The notes below the pieces were generated by a model. That model did not search any database. It was not told the origin of the DNA and worked only from the letters and a program-made list of their open reading frames with translations. From Paenibacillus sp. FSL R7-0204 (lineage in GTDB: Bacteria; Bacillota; Bacilli; Paenibacillales; Paenibacillaceae): a stretch of 64,000 bases of DNA. Below are positions 49,615 through 58,574 of the stretch, in pieces. The position numbers were made by a program, and so were the translations under genes. How positions within the stretch are numbered: position 1 is the first letter of the stretch; every line of letters starts with the position of its first letter. The DNA is taken from NCBI RefSeq assembly GCF_038002225.1, contig NZ_JBBOCA010000001.1, positions 4,464,001 through 4,528,000 of the forward strand. Direction: 5' to 3'.

Positions 49615-50724
49615 TTATTGTCCGAGCTGCTCTTTGGTGTAGTACCCGCCGTCTACCAGCACTTTATCCACGTTGCCCGCATCCACAGAGACCGGCTCCA
49701 GCAGGTAGGACGGGACGATTTTGACACCATTGTCGTAGGTAGTGGTATCGTTGACTTCAGCTTCGGTCCCCTTGAGCACACTCTCGGTCATCTCCACCGC
49801 CTTCTTAGCCAGCTCGCGGGTATCCTTGAATACCGTCTGAGTCTGCTCTCCGGCCAAAATGGACTTCACGGAAGCCAGCTCGGCGTCCTGTCCGGTAACT
49901 ACCGGAAGCTTCTTGTCGCCGGAGCCGTAGCCTACGCCCTTGAGTGAAGACAGGATACCGATGCTGATGCCATCGTATGGAGACAAGACGGCGTCCAGAT
50001 TATCGCTTGCATAGTTCGCGCTCAGCAGATTATCCATCCGTGACTGGGCGGCGGCGCCGTCCCAGCGCAGCGTAGCTACCTTATCCATCGTAAGCTGCTT
50101 GCTGCGGACCACCAGCTTGCCGGAATCGATGTACGGCTTCAGAATCGACATGGCGCCATCGAAGAAGAAATAGGCATTGTTGTCATCCGGCGATCCGCCG
50201 AACAGCTCGATGTTGAACGGGCCCTTGCCGTCCTTCAGGCCAAGCTTCTCCTCAATATAGGAACCTTGCAGCACACCCACCTTGAAATTATCGAAGGTCG
50301 CATAATAGTCTACGAATTCACTTTTTTTGATCAGACGGTCATAGGCAATCACCTTAACGTTGGCATCATGCGCCTTCTGCAGCACATCCGTCAGCGCCTC
50401 TCCGTCAATTGAAGCGATTACAATTGCGTTCACGCCTTTGGTGATCATGTTCTCGATCTGCGACACCTGATTCTCGACCACATCCTCCGCATATTGCAGA
50501 TCCGTCCCGTAGCCCAGCTTCTCGAACTCCTTCACCATATTGTTGCCGTCATTCACCCAGCGCTCCGAAGATTTGGTCGGCATCGCAATGCCCACCTTGC
50601 CCTTGGATGTATCCCCGCCGCCGGAAGAGCTGCCAGCGCTGCTGGATGAGTTGCCGCTGTTACCGCATGCAGATAAGATGAGTACCAGTGTTAGCAGAAG
50701 CATGATCATTGAATATCTTTTCAT
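49615..50724 (-). CDS. chvE: Monosaccharide-binding lipoprotein (ChvE type)
   Basis: 369 residues from ATG 50724; a frame opening at 50781 has no signal peptide at its start. Lipoprotein signal [10 protein letters not shown] (Cys near 18) and a Ser/Gly linker. The mature part closely follows ChvE-type receptors: [100 protein letters not shown] and [20 protein letters not shown]. ChvE receptors bind several aldoses. First gene of the transport operon. Confidence 0.93.
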   Translation of the reverse strand: MKRYSMIMLLLTLVLILSACGNSGNSSSSAGSSSGGGDTSKGKVGIAMPTKSSERWVNDGNNMVKEFEKLGYGTDLQYAEDVVENQVSQIENMITKGVNAIVIASIDGEALTDVLQKAHDANVKVIAYDRLIKKSEFVDYYATFDNFKVGVLQGSYIEEKLGLKDGKGPFNIELFGGSPDDNNAYFFFDGAMSILKPYIDSGKLVVRSKQLTMDKVATLRWDGAAAQSRMDNLLSANYASDNLDAVLSPYDGISIGILSSLKGVGYGSGDKKLPVVTGQDAELASVKSILAGEQTQTVFKDTRELAKKAVEMTESVLKGTEAEVNDTTTYDNGVKIVPSYLLEPVSVDAGNVDKVLVDGGYYTKEQLGQ

Positions 50725-50785
50725 TCCTGCACTACCCCCTGAACTATTCTGTTGTCTTCCACAGGTGTTCCCGTGTGACACATCG

Positions 50786-50814
50786 AGTATAGCAACCGGG
50801 AGCAGGTGCCGTAT
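50786..50814 (-). promoter_or_regulatory. Candidate promoter of the monosaccharide transport operon
   Basis: Leftward -10 TATACT (50786-50791); at 17 bp the -35 hexamer is ATACGG, a poor match, as expected for a promoter needing an activator such as the adjacent YesN-type regulator. Confidence 0.5.
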
Positions 50815-50867
50815 TTACACTGAGACTACTATTTTTATGAAAATATAACTTATGTATTAGCCGACGA

Positions 50868-50905
50868 AAAAACGCCTGTAGCCGATTGACCACAGGCGCT
50901 TCACA
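50868..50905 (-). terminator. Terminator of the three-component sensor operon
   Basis: Read leftward, GCGCCTGTGG pairs with CTACAGGCGT around TCAATCGG and is followed by TTTTTT, 36 bp after the response-regulator stop. It divides the sensor operon from the transport operon. Confidence 0.85.
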
Positions 50906-50940
50906 AATAATTTAATTAGCTGTAATTATAATTCCGGTTG

Positions 50941-52170
50941 CTAATCTCCCTTACTCTCAGCGCGTACCTCAGCTTGCACCCCTTTACGGAACTGCAGCGG
51001 TGCCACTCCAGTCTGCTTCTTGAAGGCCGTGCTGAAATAATGCTGGGTCTCGTAGCCTGACTGCTCCGCCACCTCGTTAATACTGAGGTCGGTGGAATGC
51101 AGAAGCTGGGCGGCCCGGCGGATGCGGGTCTGGGTCAGATACGCGCCGAAGGATTCACCCACCTCCTGCTTGAACAGTCGGCTCAGATAGACCGGGGAGG
51201 CTTGAAGCAGGCCTGCTGTGGCCTCCAGGGTAAGCCCGTATTCGCTGTAATGCTCCTGGATATGCTGCTTCGCCCGGCGGACGAGCGGGGACAGCGGCTG
51301 CTCCTTGACCAGCGCCACCCGGCAGCCCCGGTAAGCAGCGGCCAGCTCTGTAATCTCTCCCTGGATCGGCCGGGTGCCGACTTCAACGGCGATTTTGAGA
51401 TGGCTGCGCACCGCAGCCTCCACTCCGGCCAGGATGCGCTCCCCTGCGGCATCCCACAGCAGGATAACGATCAGTCCGGCGGCGTCCCGGAACATCACCT
51501 TGGGATACGGGTCCAACAGCTCGGCGGCGATATTCTCGATGGCGAACAAGAAGAGCTGCCGCTCCTTCTCCTTCATCGCCGGATGCTGGCCCTCCCACCT
51601 CCAGCGGATGATACCGATCAGCTCCGGCCGCTGCGAAGGAAGCTTGAGGAATTGCAGCTGCTCCCGGATCTCCGCCTGGCTCAGATTGCCGTCCAGCCAT
51701 TCCTGGCAGAAGCGCTCGCGCAGCAGCGGGAAGTTCTTCATCAGCTGGCGGGAGGCCTGCTCCAGATGCTGGCTCTGCTGCCGCTCGGACTCCAGCTCAT
51801 CTCGGACGCCCCGCAGCACCTGCATCAATTGCTTCGGCTCCGCAGGCTTGAGAATATAATCATTCACCTGCAGCCGGATCGACTCCTGCGCATAAGCAAA
51901 TTCATCGTGGCCGGTGATCACAACAATCTTGCATCCGGGCAGCGCTTCCCGCAGTCGTTTCATCAGCTCCATGCCGTGCATAATCGGCATATTCAGATCA
52001 ACCAGGGCGATATGAATAGCATGCTCCACGGCCAGCTCCAGCGCCTCCTCTCCGTCTTCTGCCTCTGCGGCCACTTCCATACCGAGGCTATCCCAGTCCA
52101 CACATTGCCGGATGCCCTCCCGGATAATGCGCTCATCATCGGCAATGATTACTTTCCATTTATCTATCAT
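50941..52170 (-). CDS. YesN-type response regulator (receiver + AraC)
   Basis: 409 residues from ATG 52170 (GAGGAGG 9 bp upstream). The receiver domain (about 1-125) has VIIADDERIIREGIRQCVDW, phospho-acceptor Asp at about 56 in IALVDLNMPIMHGMEL, VVITGHDEFAYA and the Lys in YILKPAEP. A less conserved middle region (about 140-300) follows. The C-terminus is a double AraC helix-turn-helix: GLTLEATAGLLQASPVYLSR and LSINEVAEQSGYETQHYFST, then FRKGV. It is paired with the kinase whose stop lies 22 bp upstream. Confidence 0.95.
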   Translation of the reverse strand: MIDKWKVIIADDERIIREGIRQCVDWDSLGMEVAAEAEDGEEALELAVEHAIHIALVDLNMPIMHGMELMKRLREALPGCKIVVITGHDEFAYAQESIRLQVNDYILKPAEPKQLMQVLRGVRDELESERQQSQHLEQASRQLMKNFPLLRERFCQEWLDGNLSQAEIREQLQFLKLPSQRPELIGIIRWRWEGQHPAMKEKERQLFLFAIENIAAELLDPYPKVMFRDAAGLIVILLWDAAGERILAGVEAAVRSHLKIAVEVGTRPIQGEITELAAAYRGCRVALVKEQPLSPLVRRAKQHIQEHYSEYGLTLEATAGLLQASPVYLSRLFKQEVGESFGAYLTQTRIRRAAQLLHSTDLSINEVAEQSGYETQHYFSTAFKKQTGVAPLQFRKGVQAEVRAESKGD

Positions 52171-52192
52171 CTGCGGATCCTCCTCCTCTGTC

Positions 52193-54058
52193 CTAATACT
52201 TCTCAGGGTAACTCTCACGAACAACCGGGTGACGTACGGTTACAAGAGTCCCCTGCCCCGGTCCGCTCTCAATCCCGATACCGTACGGCGCTCCGTAGGT
52301 CAGCCTGATCCGCGCCTGCACATTCAATATGCCATAGCCGCTTCCTGCACTGCCTGTTCCAGCCATTTCCGTCTCTGTACGCTCCAATTCTTCTGTACCT
52401 ACCGCTTCGAGCCGCCCCCTGAGCTCCTTCAGCTTATCTTCAGACATCCCTGCACCGTCATCGCGTACAGTAAGATACAGGTCGTTGTCCCGTTCCATGA
52501 CCGCAATATAGAGGTGTCCGGGGCCGCGGCGCTCCTTGATGCCGTGATAGATCGCGTTCTCCACCATCGGCTGCAGCAGCAGCTTAAGCACATAGAGCTC
52601 CTGTAAGTGCGGCTCCACTTCAATGGAATAAGTCAGCTTAGTGCTATAACGGACATGCTGAATTTTCAGATAGCTGACGATGTGCTCCAGCTCATCGGAG
52701 AGCGGTATGATATCGCTCCCTTTGCTTAAGCCCAGCCGAAACAGCCTGGAGAGGGACTGAACCACCTCGGCGATATCCTCCGCTCCCTTGCTGCGGGCCA
52801 TCCAGTGAATCGTATCCAGCGTATTGTACAGAAAATGCGGCTTGATATGCGCCTGTAGACTGCGCAGCTCCGCCTCACGCTTTTGCCGCGCCTGAAGCTC
52901 GGTCAGGGACAGCAGCCGGCCAATCTGGGCCAGCATCGTATTGAAGCTGCGGCCGAGCAGCCCGATCTCATCGGAACGCCTGCCCCAATAGCGGATCGTC
53001 AGATCGCCGGACTGCGCCTTGCTCATGAAGGAGGCCAGCTGGCCGATAGGGCGGGAGATCGAATAGGCCAGATAGAACGAAGCCGTCATGCCCAGCATAC
53101 AGACCACAAACACAAAGGTGACAACATTGAACGTAATCTCGCGGATTCCATAAGCCGACTCATCCATCGGGAACACGCCCATCGTGGTCCAGCCCGTAAA
53201 CGGGGATGTCCGGTAGATCAGCTGAAGCTTGCGGCCGTCTACGGTCTCCGAGGTAATGCCCGAGGACTCGGTGAACAGGCCTGCCGGGATGGTACGCATT
53301 AAAGGGTGCTGTGGCGCATAAATCATCTCTCCGCGATTATCCACCACCGTCAGATATCCGGTTTTGCCAAGCGTGACATCTCTGGCCGTCTCCGCGATCA
53401 CCCGCAGCTTCAGATCCACCAGCACCACGCCCTGCACCACCTGCGTCTCGGGATTCACAATGGCCCGTACAGCAGAGACCACCTCGCTCTCCTTATAGTC
53501 CACATGAGACCTGACCGCACGGCCATACGGATGCCCGACGATCAGGAAGATCCCCTTATTCTCTGCCGCCTGCTTGTACCAGGTCTCCTCCGTCAGCCTT
53601 GTGCCGGAACGGGTATACATCTCATTACTGATGAAATCGCCTTCACGGTTGACCAGCATAATGCCGGCAATCTCGGAGCTCAGCGTGGTGAAGCCCTGCA
53701 GAAATTTGCGGATATTGTATTCCGCCGATTCCCCGTTGCCTGCTGCGGGGTCCGGCTGTGCCGGAACCGGCGGCTCTCCCTTCAGGAACTTCTGGACGCC
53801 CGGATCGAACGAGATCAGATATGTAATTTTCTGCAAATTCTCCACATCACTCTCAATGGCCGTATTCACCTTGCGGATGAGCTGCATCGTGTTCTCGGTG
53901 CTCTGCTCTTCCACGATCCGGTCCACCGTCCAGCCAATCAACAGCCCAAGTCCAATGGAAGGCAGGATGCTAATCAGCAAAAAGTGAATAATCAGCTTAT
54001 AGCGGATCGGCATATTATTCAGCTTTAGCTTCTCCATGCTCACGCCGCTCTTGCGCAT
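52193..54058 (-). CDS. YesM/LytS-type sensor kinase for sugars
   Basis: 621 residues. Helix 1 (about 23-47), an extracellular dCache-like region with LRVIAETARDVTLGKTGYLT, helix 2 (about 300-325), HAMP (SYLAYSISRPIGQLASFMSK...), then AHIKPHFLYNTLDTIHWMAR with the phospho-acceptor His near residue 405, and a GHKL domain (LLQPMVENAIYHGIKERRGP, VRDDGAGMSEDKL, GYGILNVQARIRLTYG). It is flanked by its regulator gene and a periplasmic-type binding protein gene, the order of three-component sugar sensors. Confidence 0.94.
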   Translation of the reverse strand: MRKSGVSMEKLKLNNMPIRYKLIIHFLLISILPSIGLGLLIGWTVDRIVEEQSTENTMQLIRKVNTAIESDVENLQKITYLISFDPGVQKFLKGEPPVPAQPDPAAGNGESAEYNIRKFLQGFTTLSSEIAGIMLVNREGDFISNEMYTRSGTRLTEETWYKQAAENKGIFLIVGHPYGRAVRSHVDYKESEVVSAVRAIVNPETQVVQGVVLVDLKLRVIAETARDVTLGKTGYLTVVDNRGEMIYAPQHPLMRTIPAGLFTESSGITSETVDGRKLQLIYRTSPFTGWTTMGVFPMDESAYGIREITFNVVTFVFVVCMLGMTASFYLAYSISRPIGQLASFMSKAQSGDLTIRYWGRRSDEIGLLGRSFNTMLAQIGRLLSLTELQARQKREAELRSLQAHIKPHFLYNTLDTIHWMARSKGAEDIAEVVQSLSRLFRLGLSKGSDIIPLSDELEHIVSYLKIQHVRYSTKLTYSIEVEPHLQELYVLKLLLQPMVENAIYHGIKERRGPGHLYIAVMERDNDLYLTVRDDGAGMSEDKLKELRGRLEAVGTEELERTETEMAGTGSAGSGYGILNVQARIRLTYGAPYGIGIESGPGQGTLVTVRHPVVRESYPEKY

Positions 54059-54079
54059 CGCAGGCTCCCCCTCTACCGC

Positions 54080-55093
54080 CTATTTGGCATAATAATTGTC
54101 CACATTCTGCCGCGTGACCACATCAATTCCGGTATCTACAGAATCGGGGACAGGCAGGGGCTTGTTATTGGCATAGGCTTCAGGATCAGCCTCCAGATCA
54201 CGGTGCAGATGAAACAGCTCAGTCAGTGACCAATACCCCATATTCCAGGTGCCCTGGGCCATGGTTGCGGCAATCTTGCCTTCCTTCACCAGATCGAGTG
54301 TGCCCTTATCCGTATCGAAGCTGATAATCTGCGGGACCGGTCCGCTGCCCGGGGCGGCTTCCACGGCTTCCGCAACCCCGATACCGCCATTACTTTCCGT
54401 GGCAAAAATCCCGGCCAGCTGCGGATACCGCACCAGCAACTGCTCGGCAGCCTCCCTGGACGCCACCTGATCTCCCCGCCCATCCTTGACCGCCACCAGC
54501 TTCATCTGCGGGTATTTGCTGCGAATTGTATTCGTGAAGCCGTCTGTCCGCTCCTGATGATTATGCTGATCCGGTGTGGTGATAATGGCGACCTCGCCCT
54601 TGCCCCCGGTCAGTTCGGCCATCTTATCCGCCGCCTTCGTTCCGGCATTATAATTGTCCGTTCCCAGGAAGGAATACGCCTTGCTGCCCTCAGCGCCCGA
54701 ATCAAACAGCACCACCGGAATACCGCTCTCCACAGCCTTGTTAATCGTCGCTGTTAGCAGCTTGGAATTCACGGCCGAGATGGCAATTCCCGCCGGCTTC
54801 TTGGCGATGGTCTGCTCCAGTACCGTCATCTGTTCACTTGCGTTGTGCTGAGTGGAGCCGTGATACTCGACGGATACATTAAGCTCCTCTGCGGCGTCCT
54901 CGAAGCCCTTCAGCACGCTTTTCCAGTAATCAATGCCGATCTGGAACGTAACCATCACGTATTTGTCCTCAATATTGCCGCGCAGTCCGGTTGTCTCCCA
55001 CGGATCTGCCGCATTCCCCTGCTGCTTGTAATTCAGCACGTAGAGCACGAAGATACCGATTAGCAGCACGTAGACGAGCCCAAGTTTTTTCAC
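54080..55093 (-). CDS. Sensor-associated sugar-binding protein (RbsB/XylFII type)
   Basis: 337 residues from GTG 55093 (AAGGGG 8 bp upstream); the frame opens earlier at 55153 without a signal. One N-terminal hydrophobic helix (KKLGLVYVLLIGIFVLYVLN) and no lipobox: membrane-anchored. The binding fold (Peripla_BP_4) shows YVMVTFQIGIDYWKSVLKGF, KKPAGIAISAVNSKLLTATI, GIPVVLFDSGAEGSKAYSFL, GGKGEVAIITTPDQHNHQER and AQGTWNMGYWSLTELFHLHR. First gene of the sensor operon; it is likely to bind sugar and act on the kinase, as XylFII does with LytS in clostridia. Confidence 0.9.
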   Translation of the reverse strand: MKKLGLVYVLLIGIFVLYVLNYKQQGNAADPWETTGLRGNIEDKYVMVTFQIGIDYWKSVLKGFEDAAEELNVSVEYHGSTQHNASEQMTVLEQTIAKKPAGIAISAVNSKLLTATINKAVESGIPVVLFDSGAEGSKAYSFLGTDNYNAGTKAADKMAELTGGKGEVAIITTPDQHNHQERTDGFTNTIRSKYPQMKLVAVKDGRGDQVASREAAEQLLVRYPQLAGIFATESNGGIGVAEAVEAAPGSGPVPQIISFDTDKGTLDLVKEGKIAATMAQGTWNMGYWSLTELFHLHRDLEADPEAYANNKPLPVPDSVDTGIDVVTRQNVDNYYAK

Positions 55094-55235
55094 ATATGTA
55101 ACCCCTTTCATAACAATGAATTCCGAAGGCCCACATCCCCCAGGTTCTTCCATCTATGTCCAATCTAGTCTACTGGCTTGGCAGCCGTTCCGTCAATTAC
55201 GTTACAGGGCCTATAGTTAAAAACTCGTTATCTGA

Positions 55236-55270
55236 TACGACATTTTATGTCGTACCGCTTGTTCTATACT
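55236..55270 (+). promoter_or_regulatory. Perfect palindrome and -10 box upstream of the zinc-ribbon gene
   Basis: TACGACAT-TTT-ATGTCGTA (55236-55254) is followed 10 bp later by TATACT (55265-55270), so the palindrome covers the -35 zone, a repressor position. The regulator is unknown. Confidence 0.65.
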
Positions 55271-55310
55271 GGACAGGTACTATCAATTCAATGAAACGAG
55301 GATTACAAGA

Positions 55311-55499
55311 ATGTCAAAAACCAAACGCGGACGGGTACTCTGGACTCTTCCTTCGCGTGGACGCGGCACCTGTCCGGTCTGCGGAACCACCCGAATCAAG
55401 CTGCTCTACACCAAAATAAAATCCGACGGCACCGTCCTGAAGGTCTGCAAGCGCTGTGACAAAGCCACGCAGGTTAGAGTAGACGCAGCTGCCCGGTAA
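55311..55499 (+). CDS. Small zinc-ribbon protein
   Basis: 62 residues, very basic. CPVCG (about 21-25) and CKRC (about 44-47) form a rubredoxin-like zinc ribbon separated by a TTRIKLLYTKIKSDGT hairpin; the N-terminus SKTKRGRVLWTLPSRGRG is typical of nucleic-acid-binding tails. No enzyme domain. Own terminator, own promoter with palindrome. Possibly an RNA-binding or ribosome-associated small protein. Confidence 0.8.
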   Translation: MSKTKRGRVLWTLPSRGRGTCPVCGTTRIKLLYTKIKSDGTVLKVCKRCDKATQVRVDAAAR

Positions 55500-55506
55500 A
55501 ATGACG

Positions 55507-55564
55507 CAAGGATGCCCCCTGCTTCATGCTTCGTGCATGGATGCCGGACAGCATCCTTGTTTCT
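55507..55564 (+). terminator. Terminator of the zinc-ribbon gene
   Basis: CAAGGATGC pairs with GCATCCTTG, enclosing a second small hairpin (ATGC/GCAT), and is followed by TTTCTT. Confidence 0.8.
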
Positions 55565-55605
55565 TGCCGGGAACGGTTGTACTGGCCTTACAAGTCATCC
55601 CCAGC

Positions 55606-55611
55606 TATACT
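55606..55611 (+). promoter_or_regulatory. Probable -10 box of the WYL operon
   Basis: TATACT 31 bp upstream of the WYL regulator ATG; -35 not clear (TGGCCT at 17 bp). Confidence 0.4.
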
Positions 55612-55642
55612 GGAGGCTTACAGAAAGGAGCGGAGCCGCAGT

Positions 55643-56557
55643 ATGAGCCATATTCACCGGATTCAGTGGTTTGACCAGCAGATCCGCCAGCTTGCTTATC
55701 CGAACAGCAGGAAGCTGGCAGAGCAGTTCGAGATTTCAGGGCGCCAGGCGCAGCGGGATATTGAATACCTGACAGAATCCCTGCGGGCTCCGCTCCAGTA
55801 TGTGGCGAAGCAGCGCGGATATATATATGAGGACAACAGCTTCGTGCTGCCTCATCTGTACATTACGGACGAGGAGCAGCGGGTGCTTAAATATCTGGCT
55901 TACCGGTATAGTCACTATGATTATGAGAATGCCCAGAATATCCGCAAGGTCGGGAGTCTGCTGGAGCGGTTCACCGAGCAATCTCTTACGGATAGAGAGC
56001 TGAAGCTGCCAGTCTTTGAAGTGAATGCCCACCGCATACAGATGATGGAGATGCTGGAGCAGGCGATCGTGGCCCGCAGGGTGCTCCATGTTCTCTACAG
56101 GAACGGACAGGACACTCCGCAGGAGTTGTATCTCTGCCCCCAGCAGCTAAGCCGGCGGGTAGAGGACGATTATCTGGTGGCTGCTGTGGAGGGAGAGGGG
56201 CGAAGCGAGTATTTCAGCCTATCCGGTATCCGCCAGCTAACGCTGACCGGCAGGGTCTTCATCCCCGGGGAGGACGGCCCTGCCGCACCGGCAGAGCAGA
56301 CCAGACCCTTGAAGCCATTCACGGCGAGAATCCGTATGAACAATATGCCTCAAGATAGTTCATGGGGTGGTTACAGGCTCCGCACCGCTGGTGAGGATGT
56401 CTATGAGGTTGATTTTTATGATACCAGCGCGTTCATCGCACAATTGCTCCGCGCAGAGTGGAGTGTCCTCCTGTCTCCCAAGTGGCTGAAGGACAAGCTC
56501 CGCAGCATCTGTGAGACAGTAGTGAGCCGCCTGGATGAACAGGAGAATGATAAGTGA
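55643..56557 (+). CDS. WYL-domain transcriptional regulator
   Basis: 304 residues from ATG 55643 with AAGGAG/GGAG upstream. N-terminal winged helix in the DeoR-like style (IRQLAYPNSRKLAEQFEISG, RQAQRDIEYLTESLRAPLQY). The WYL domain lies about 140-220 (ARRVLHVLYRNGQDTPQELY, LCPQQLSRRVEDDYLVAAVE) and keeps its core although the W-Y-L triplet itself is degenerate. A WCX-type C-terminal domain follows. WYL proteins sense nucleic acids or nucleotides and control stress, DNA-repair or defence genes. Its stop overlaps the GTG of the next gene (GTGA). Confidence 0.9.
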   Translation: MSHIHRIQWFDQQIRQLAYPNSRKLAEQFEISGRQAQRDIEYLTESLRAPLQYVAKQRGYIYEDNSFVLPHLYITDEEQRVLKYLAYRYSHYDYENAQNIRKVGSLLERFTEQSLTDRELKLPVFEVNAHRIQMMEMLEQAIVARRVLHVLYRNGQDTPQELYLCPQQLSRRVEDDYLVAAVEGEGRSEYFSLSGIRQLTLTGRVFIPGEDGPAAPAEQTRPLKPFTARIRMNNMPQDSSWGGYRLRTAGEDVYEVDFYDTSAFIAQLLRAEWSVLLSPKWLKDKLRSICETVVSRLDEQENDK

Positions 56558-57561
56558 GCAAACGATCAGGCGTAATTCTTGACGTTCAGATGAAGCGTGA
56601 ATCGAAATCTTTTACCGATGCGCTCTATGCCGTACTGACTGCCGCCGGGTTATTCGAGGGTCCAAAATTCATGCTCTCCGGGCTAAGCGGCATGGCCTTC
56701 AAATTCACCGTACATGAGAAGCTCCTCCCCATGTCTGTTACGGCTTATGGACAATGGGGCACGGAGCATAGTCCGGCCGTCGATAATCTCGGGATCTTCT
56801 TCCAATATGACGGCGGGAGAACCAGACATGCTTCGTTCGGGGAGTATCAACGGATCGCTATTGACAGTGTCAAGCAGAGTCTGGACCGCGGCCGGGCCTG
56901 CATCTACTGGATACCCGAATTCGGTGTGATTCATGGTTATGATGAGGACGACCGGGTGTTCTATGTGCAGGATGGCTGGTCCGGCGAGACACAGATTATC
57001 CTGTATGATAACTTCGGCCTTAACTTCACGCCCTTCTGGTTTTGTCACTATGTGGGGGAAGCGGTGAAGATTCCGCTGCAAGATGCTGTGCTGGAGTCGC
57101 TGCGGCTTGCGCTGGGGGATTGGGAGACTCCATATAAAACACTGCCCGACTTAAACATCGCTTCAGGCCGTCTGGCCTACAGCTTCCTGATCCGGGCTCT
57201 TCGGCAGGGCGGGTTCGACAGTAACGGTGCTGTCTACATCCTGGAATCCTTCCAGACATCGCGGATTGAAATCTCCGCTTATCTGCAGGAGGTTCAGTCT
57301 GTATTGCCGGGGCTGGAGGAGGTTCAGCGCTTTTATGCTGAGCTGGTGGAAGGGCTGAAGGGGCCGCTCGCGGCTGCAATCTCAGTGAAGAACAGCAGCA
57401 AGCTGCTGAACCAGGAACAGCTTCCGTCCCTCTGCTCTGCTTTGAAGAAGGCTTTGGCGCTGGAGGAACGGGCTATGCAACAGGTTAGTGTAATCTCAGA
57501 ACAGTACCCGGACCGGAAAAGGTCCACACTGCCAAGATGGGGGGCGCATACCGCACGATGA
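56554..57561 (+). CDS. BtrH N-terminal-like protein, paralogue 1
   Basis: 335 residues, GTG start overlapping the WYL stop. The N-terminal half resembles the papain-like fold of BtrH_N/C39-type proteins: SFTDALYAVLTAAGLFEGPK, FMLSGLSGMAFKFTVHEKLL, YQRIAIDSVKQSLDRGRACI and FGVIHGYDEDDRVFYVQDGW, whose His-Gly-Tyr-Asp stretch corresponds to the catalytic His strand. The Cys expected before the GMAFKF helix is absent (LSGLSG), so it is probably a non-catalytic or acyl-transfer variant. The C-terminal half is helical (GRLAYSFLIRALRQGGFDSN). It shares clear order of motifs with the next gene. Confidence 0.75.
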   Translation: MSKRSGVILDVQMKRESKSFTDALYAVLTAAGLFEGPKFMLSGLSGMAFKFTVHEKLLPMSVTAYGQWGTEHSPAVDNLGIFFQYDGGRTRHASFGEYQRIAIDSVKQSLDRGRACIYWIPEFGVIHGYDEDDRVFYVQDGWSGETQIILYDNFGLNFTPFWFCHYVGEAVKIPLQDAVLESLRLALGDWETPYKTLPDLNIASGRLAYSFLIRALRQGGFDSNGAVYILESFQTSRIEISAYLQEVQSVLPGLEEVQRFYAELVEGLKGPLAAAISVKNSSKLLNQEQLPSLCSALKKALALEERAMQQVSVISEQYPDRKRSTLPRWGAHTAR

Positions 57562-58559
57562 ATGACCAACATAGCAAGCAAGCTTCAGGTGCGGCGAATC
57601 AGCCGCGTGTGCCGCTCGCATCTTCTTTTGCAGATGCCATGCACCAGGTCCTGTCGGCAAAAGGCTGGTTCAAACTGCCCGTCCATATGCTGTCCGGCAT
57701 GACGGCCTTATGTTTCCGCCTGTCCGTGCACAGAGAGCTTCACCCGGATTCAGTAACTGCTTATAACTGGGCGGCTGAACACACGGTAGCCGCCGATTTG
57801 ATCGGGATCGTTGCCTCACAGGCGGCCGGCTTTCATTTCATGCCTACGTTCCCGCTTTATCAGAAGCAGGCCATTGCGGCAATCCGCCAATCACTTGAGC
57901 AGGGCACCGGAGTGGTCTGCTGGAAAGACCGCTTCGTAGTGATTACCCGCTGTGAGGATGAGCGGCAGCTTTTCTATTACACAGAGATTGCTTCTGCCGC
58001 AGAACTGGAGCTGCCTTACGATCAATTCGGAAGGAATGAATCGCCGTATTGGTACGGCCAAATCTATGAGGGTCAGATCCAAAAGGATATGCTTCAGGTG
58101 ATCCGGGAGTCCTTCATTCAAGCGGTGTACAAGGCTGAGGTTCATGAACCGATGCTGCTGGAATCGCAATATGCCTGCGGCCTTAAGGCCTATGATGCTA
58201 TGCTCGAAGCCTTGACGGACAAGACCTTTGATGCTGCCGGAACCTATGAGACGCTGTTCTTCTATGCAGGCATGAAACAGGATACGGCAGCCTACGCGAG
58301 GGAAGCCAGCCTGTACTGGCCCGAACTCGAAGGCATTGCCGAACATTATACGGCTCTAGCCGCTGTCTATAATGAAATTACAGATGCCCTAAATGAGAAG
58401 CCCGTACAAGCTCCAGAGGCACCATGTTCCATTGATGATGAGAGCCTGCTGCCGCTCCTCCGGGAAGCCAAACGTATCGAGACCGCAGCCATCCAGTCCA
58501 TCCGCCATCTGCTGCGGGAGCCGATCGAGAACCGCTTCCATGATGTGGGGCTGCGCTAA
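57558..58559 (+). CDS. BtrH N-terminal-like protein, paralogue 2
   Basis: 333 residues from ATG 57558, overlapping the previous stop (ATGA); an ATG seven codons earlier is also possible. It aligns along its length with paralogue 1: SFADAMHQVLSAKGWFKLPV, HMLSGMTALCFRLSVHRELH, YQKQAIAAIRQSLEQGTGVV, FVVITRCEDERQLFYYTEIA, ACGLKAYDAMLEALTDKTFD. Here the second motif carries TALCFRL instead of GMAFKF and the His-Gly-Tyr-Asp stretch is TRCEDE, so it lacks the His as well. Likely a heteromeric partner of paralogue 1. Confidence 0.75.
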   Translation: MNDQHSKQASGAANQPRVPLASSFADAMHQVLSAKGWFKLPVHMLSGMTALCFRLSVHRELHPDSVTAYNWAAEHTVAADLIGIVASQAAGFHFMPTFPLYQKQAIAAIRQSLEQGTGVVCWKDRFVVITRCEDERQLFYYTEIASAAELELPYDQFGRNESPYWYGQIYEGQIQKDMLQVIRESFIQAVYKAEVHEPMLLESQYACGLKAYDAMLEALTDKTFDAAGTYETLFFYAGMKQDTAAYAREASLYWPELEGIAEHYTALAAVYNEITDALNEKPVQAPEAPCSIDDESLLPLLREAKRIETAAIQSIRHLLREPIENRFHDVGLR

Positions 58560-58574
58560 GCCCCGGCGGAGTGC

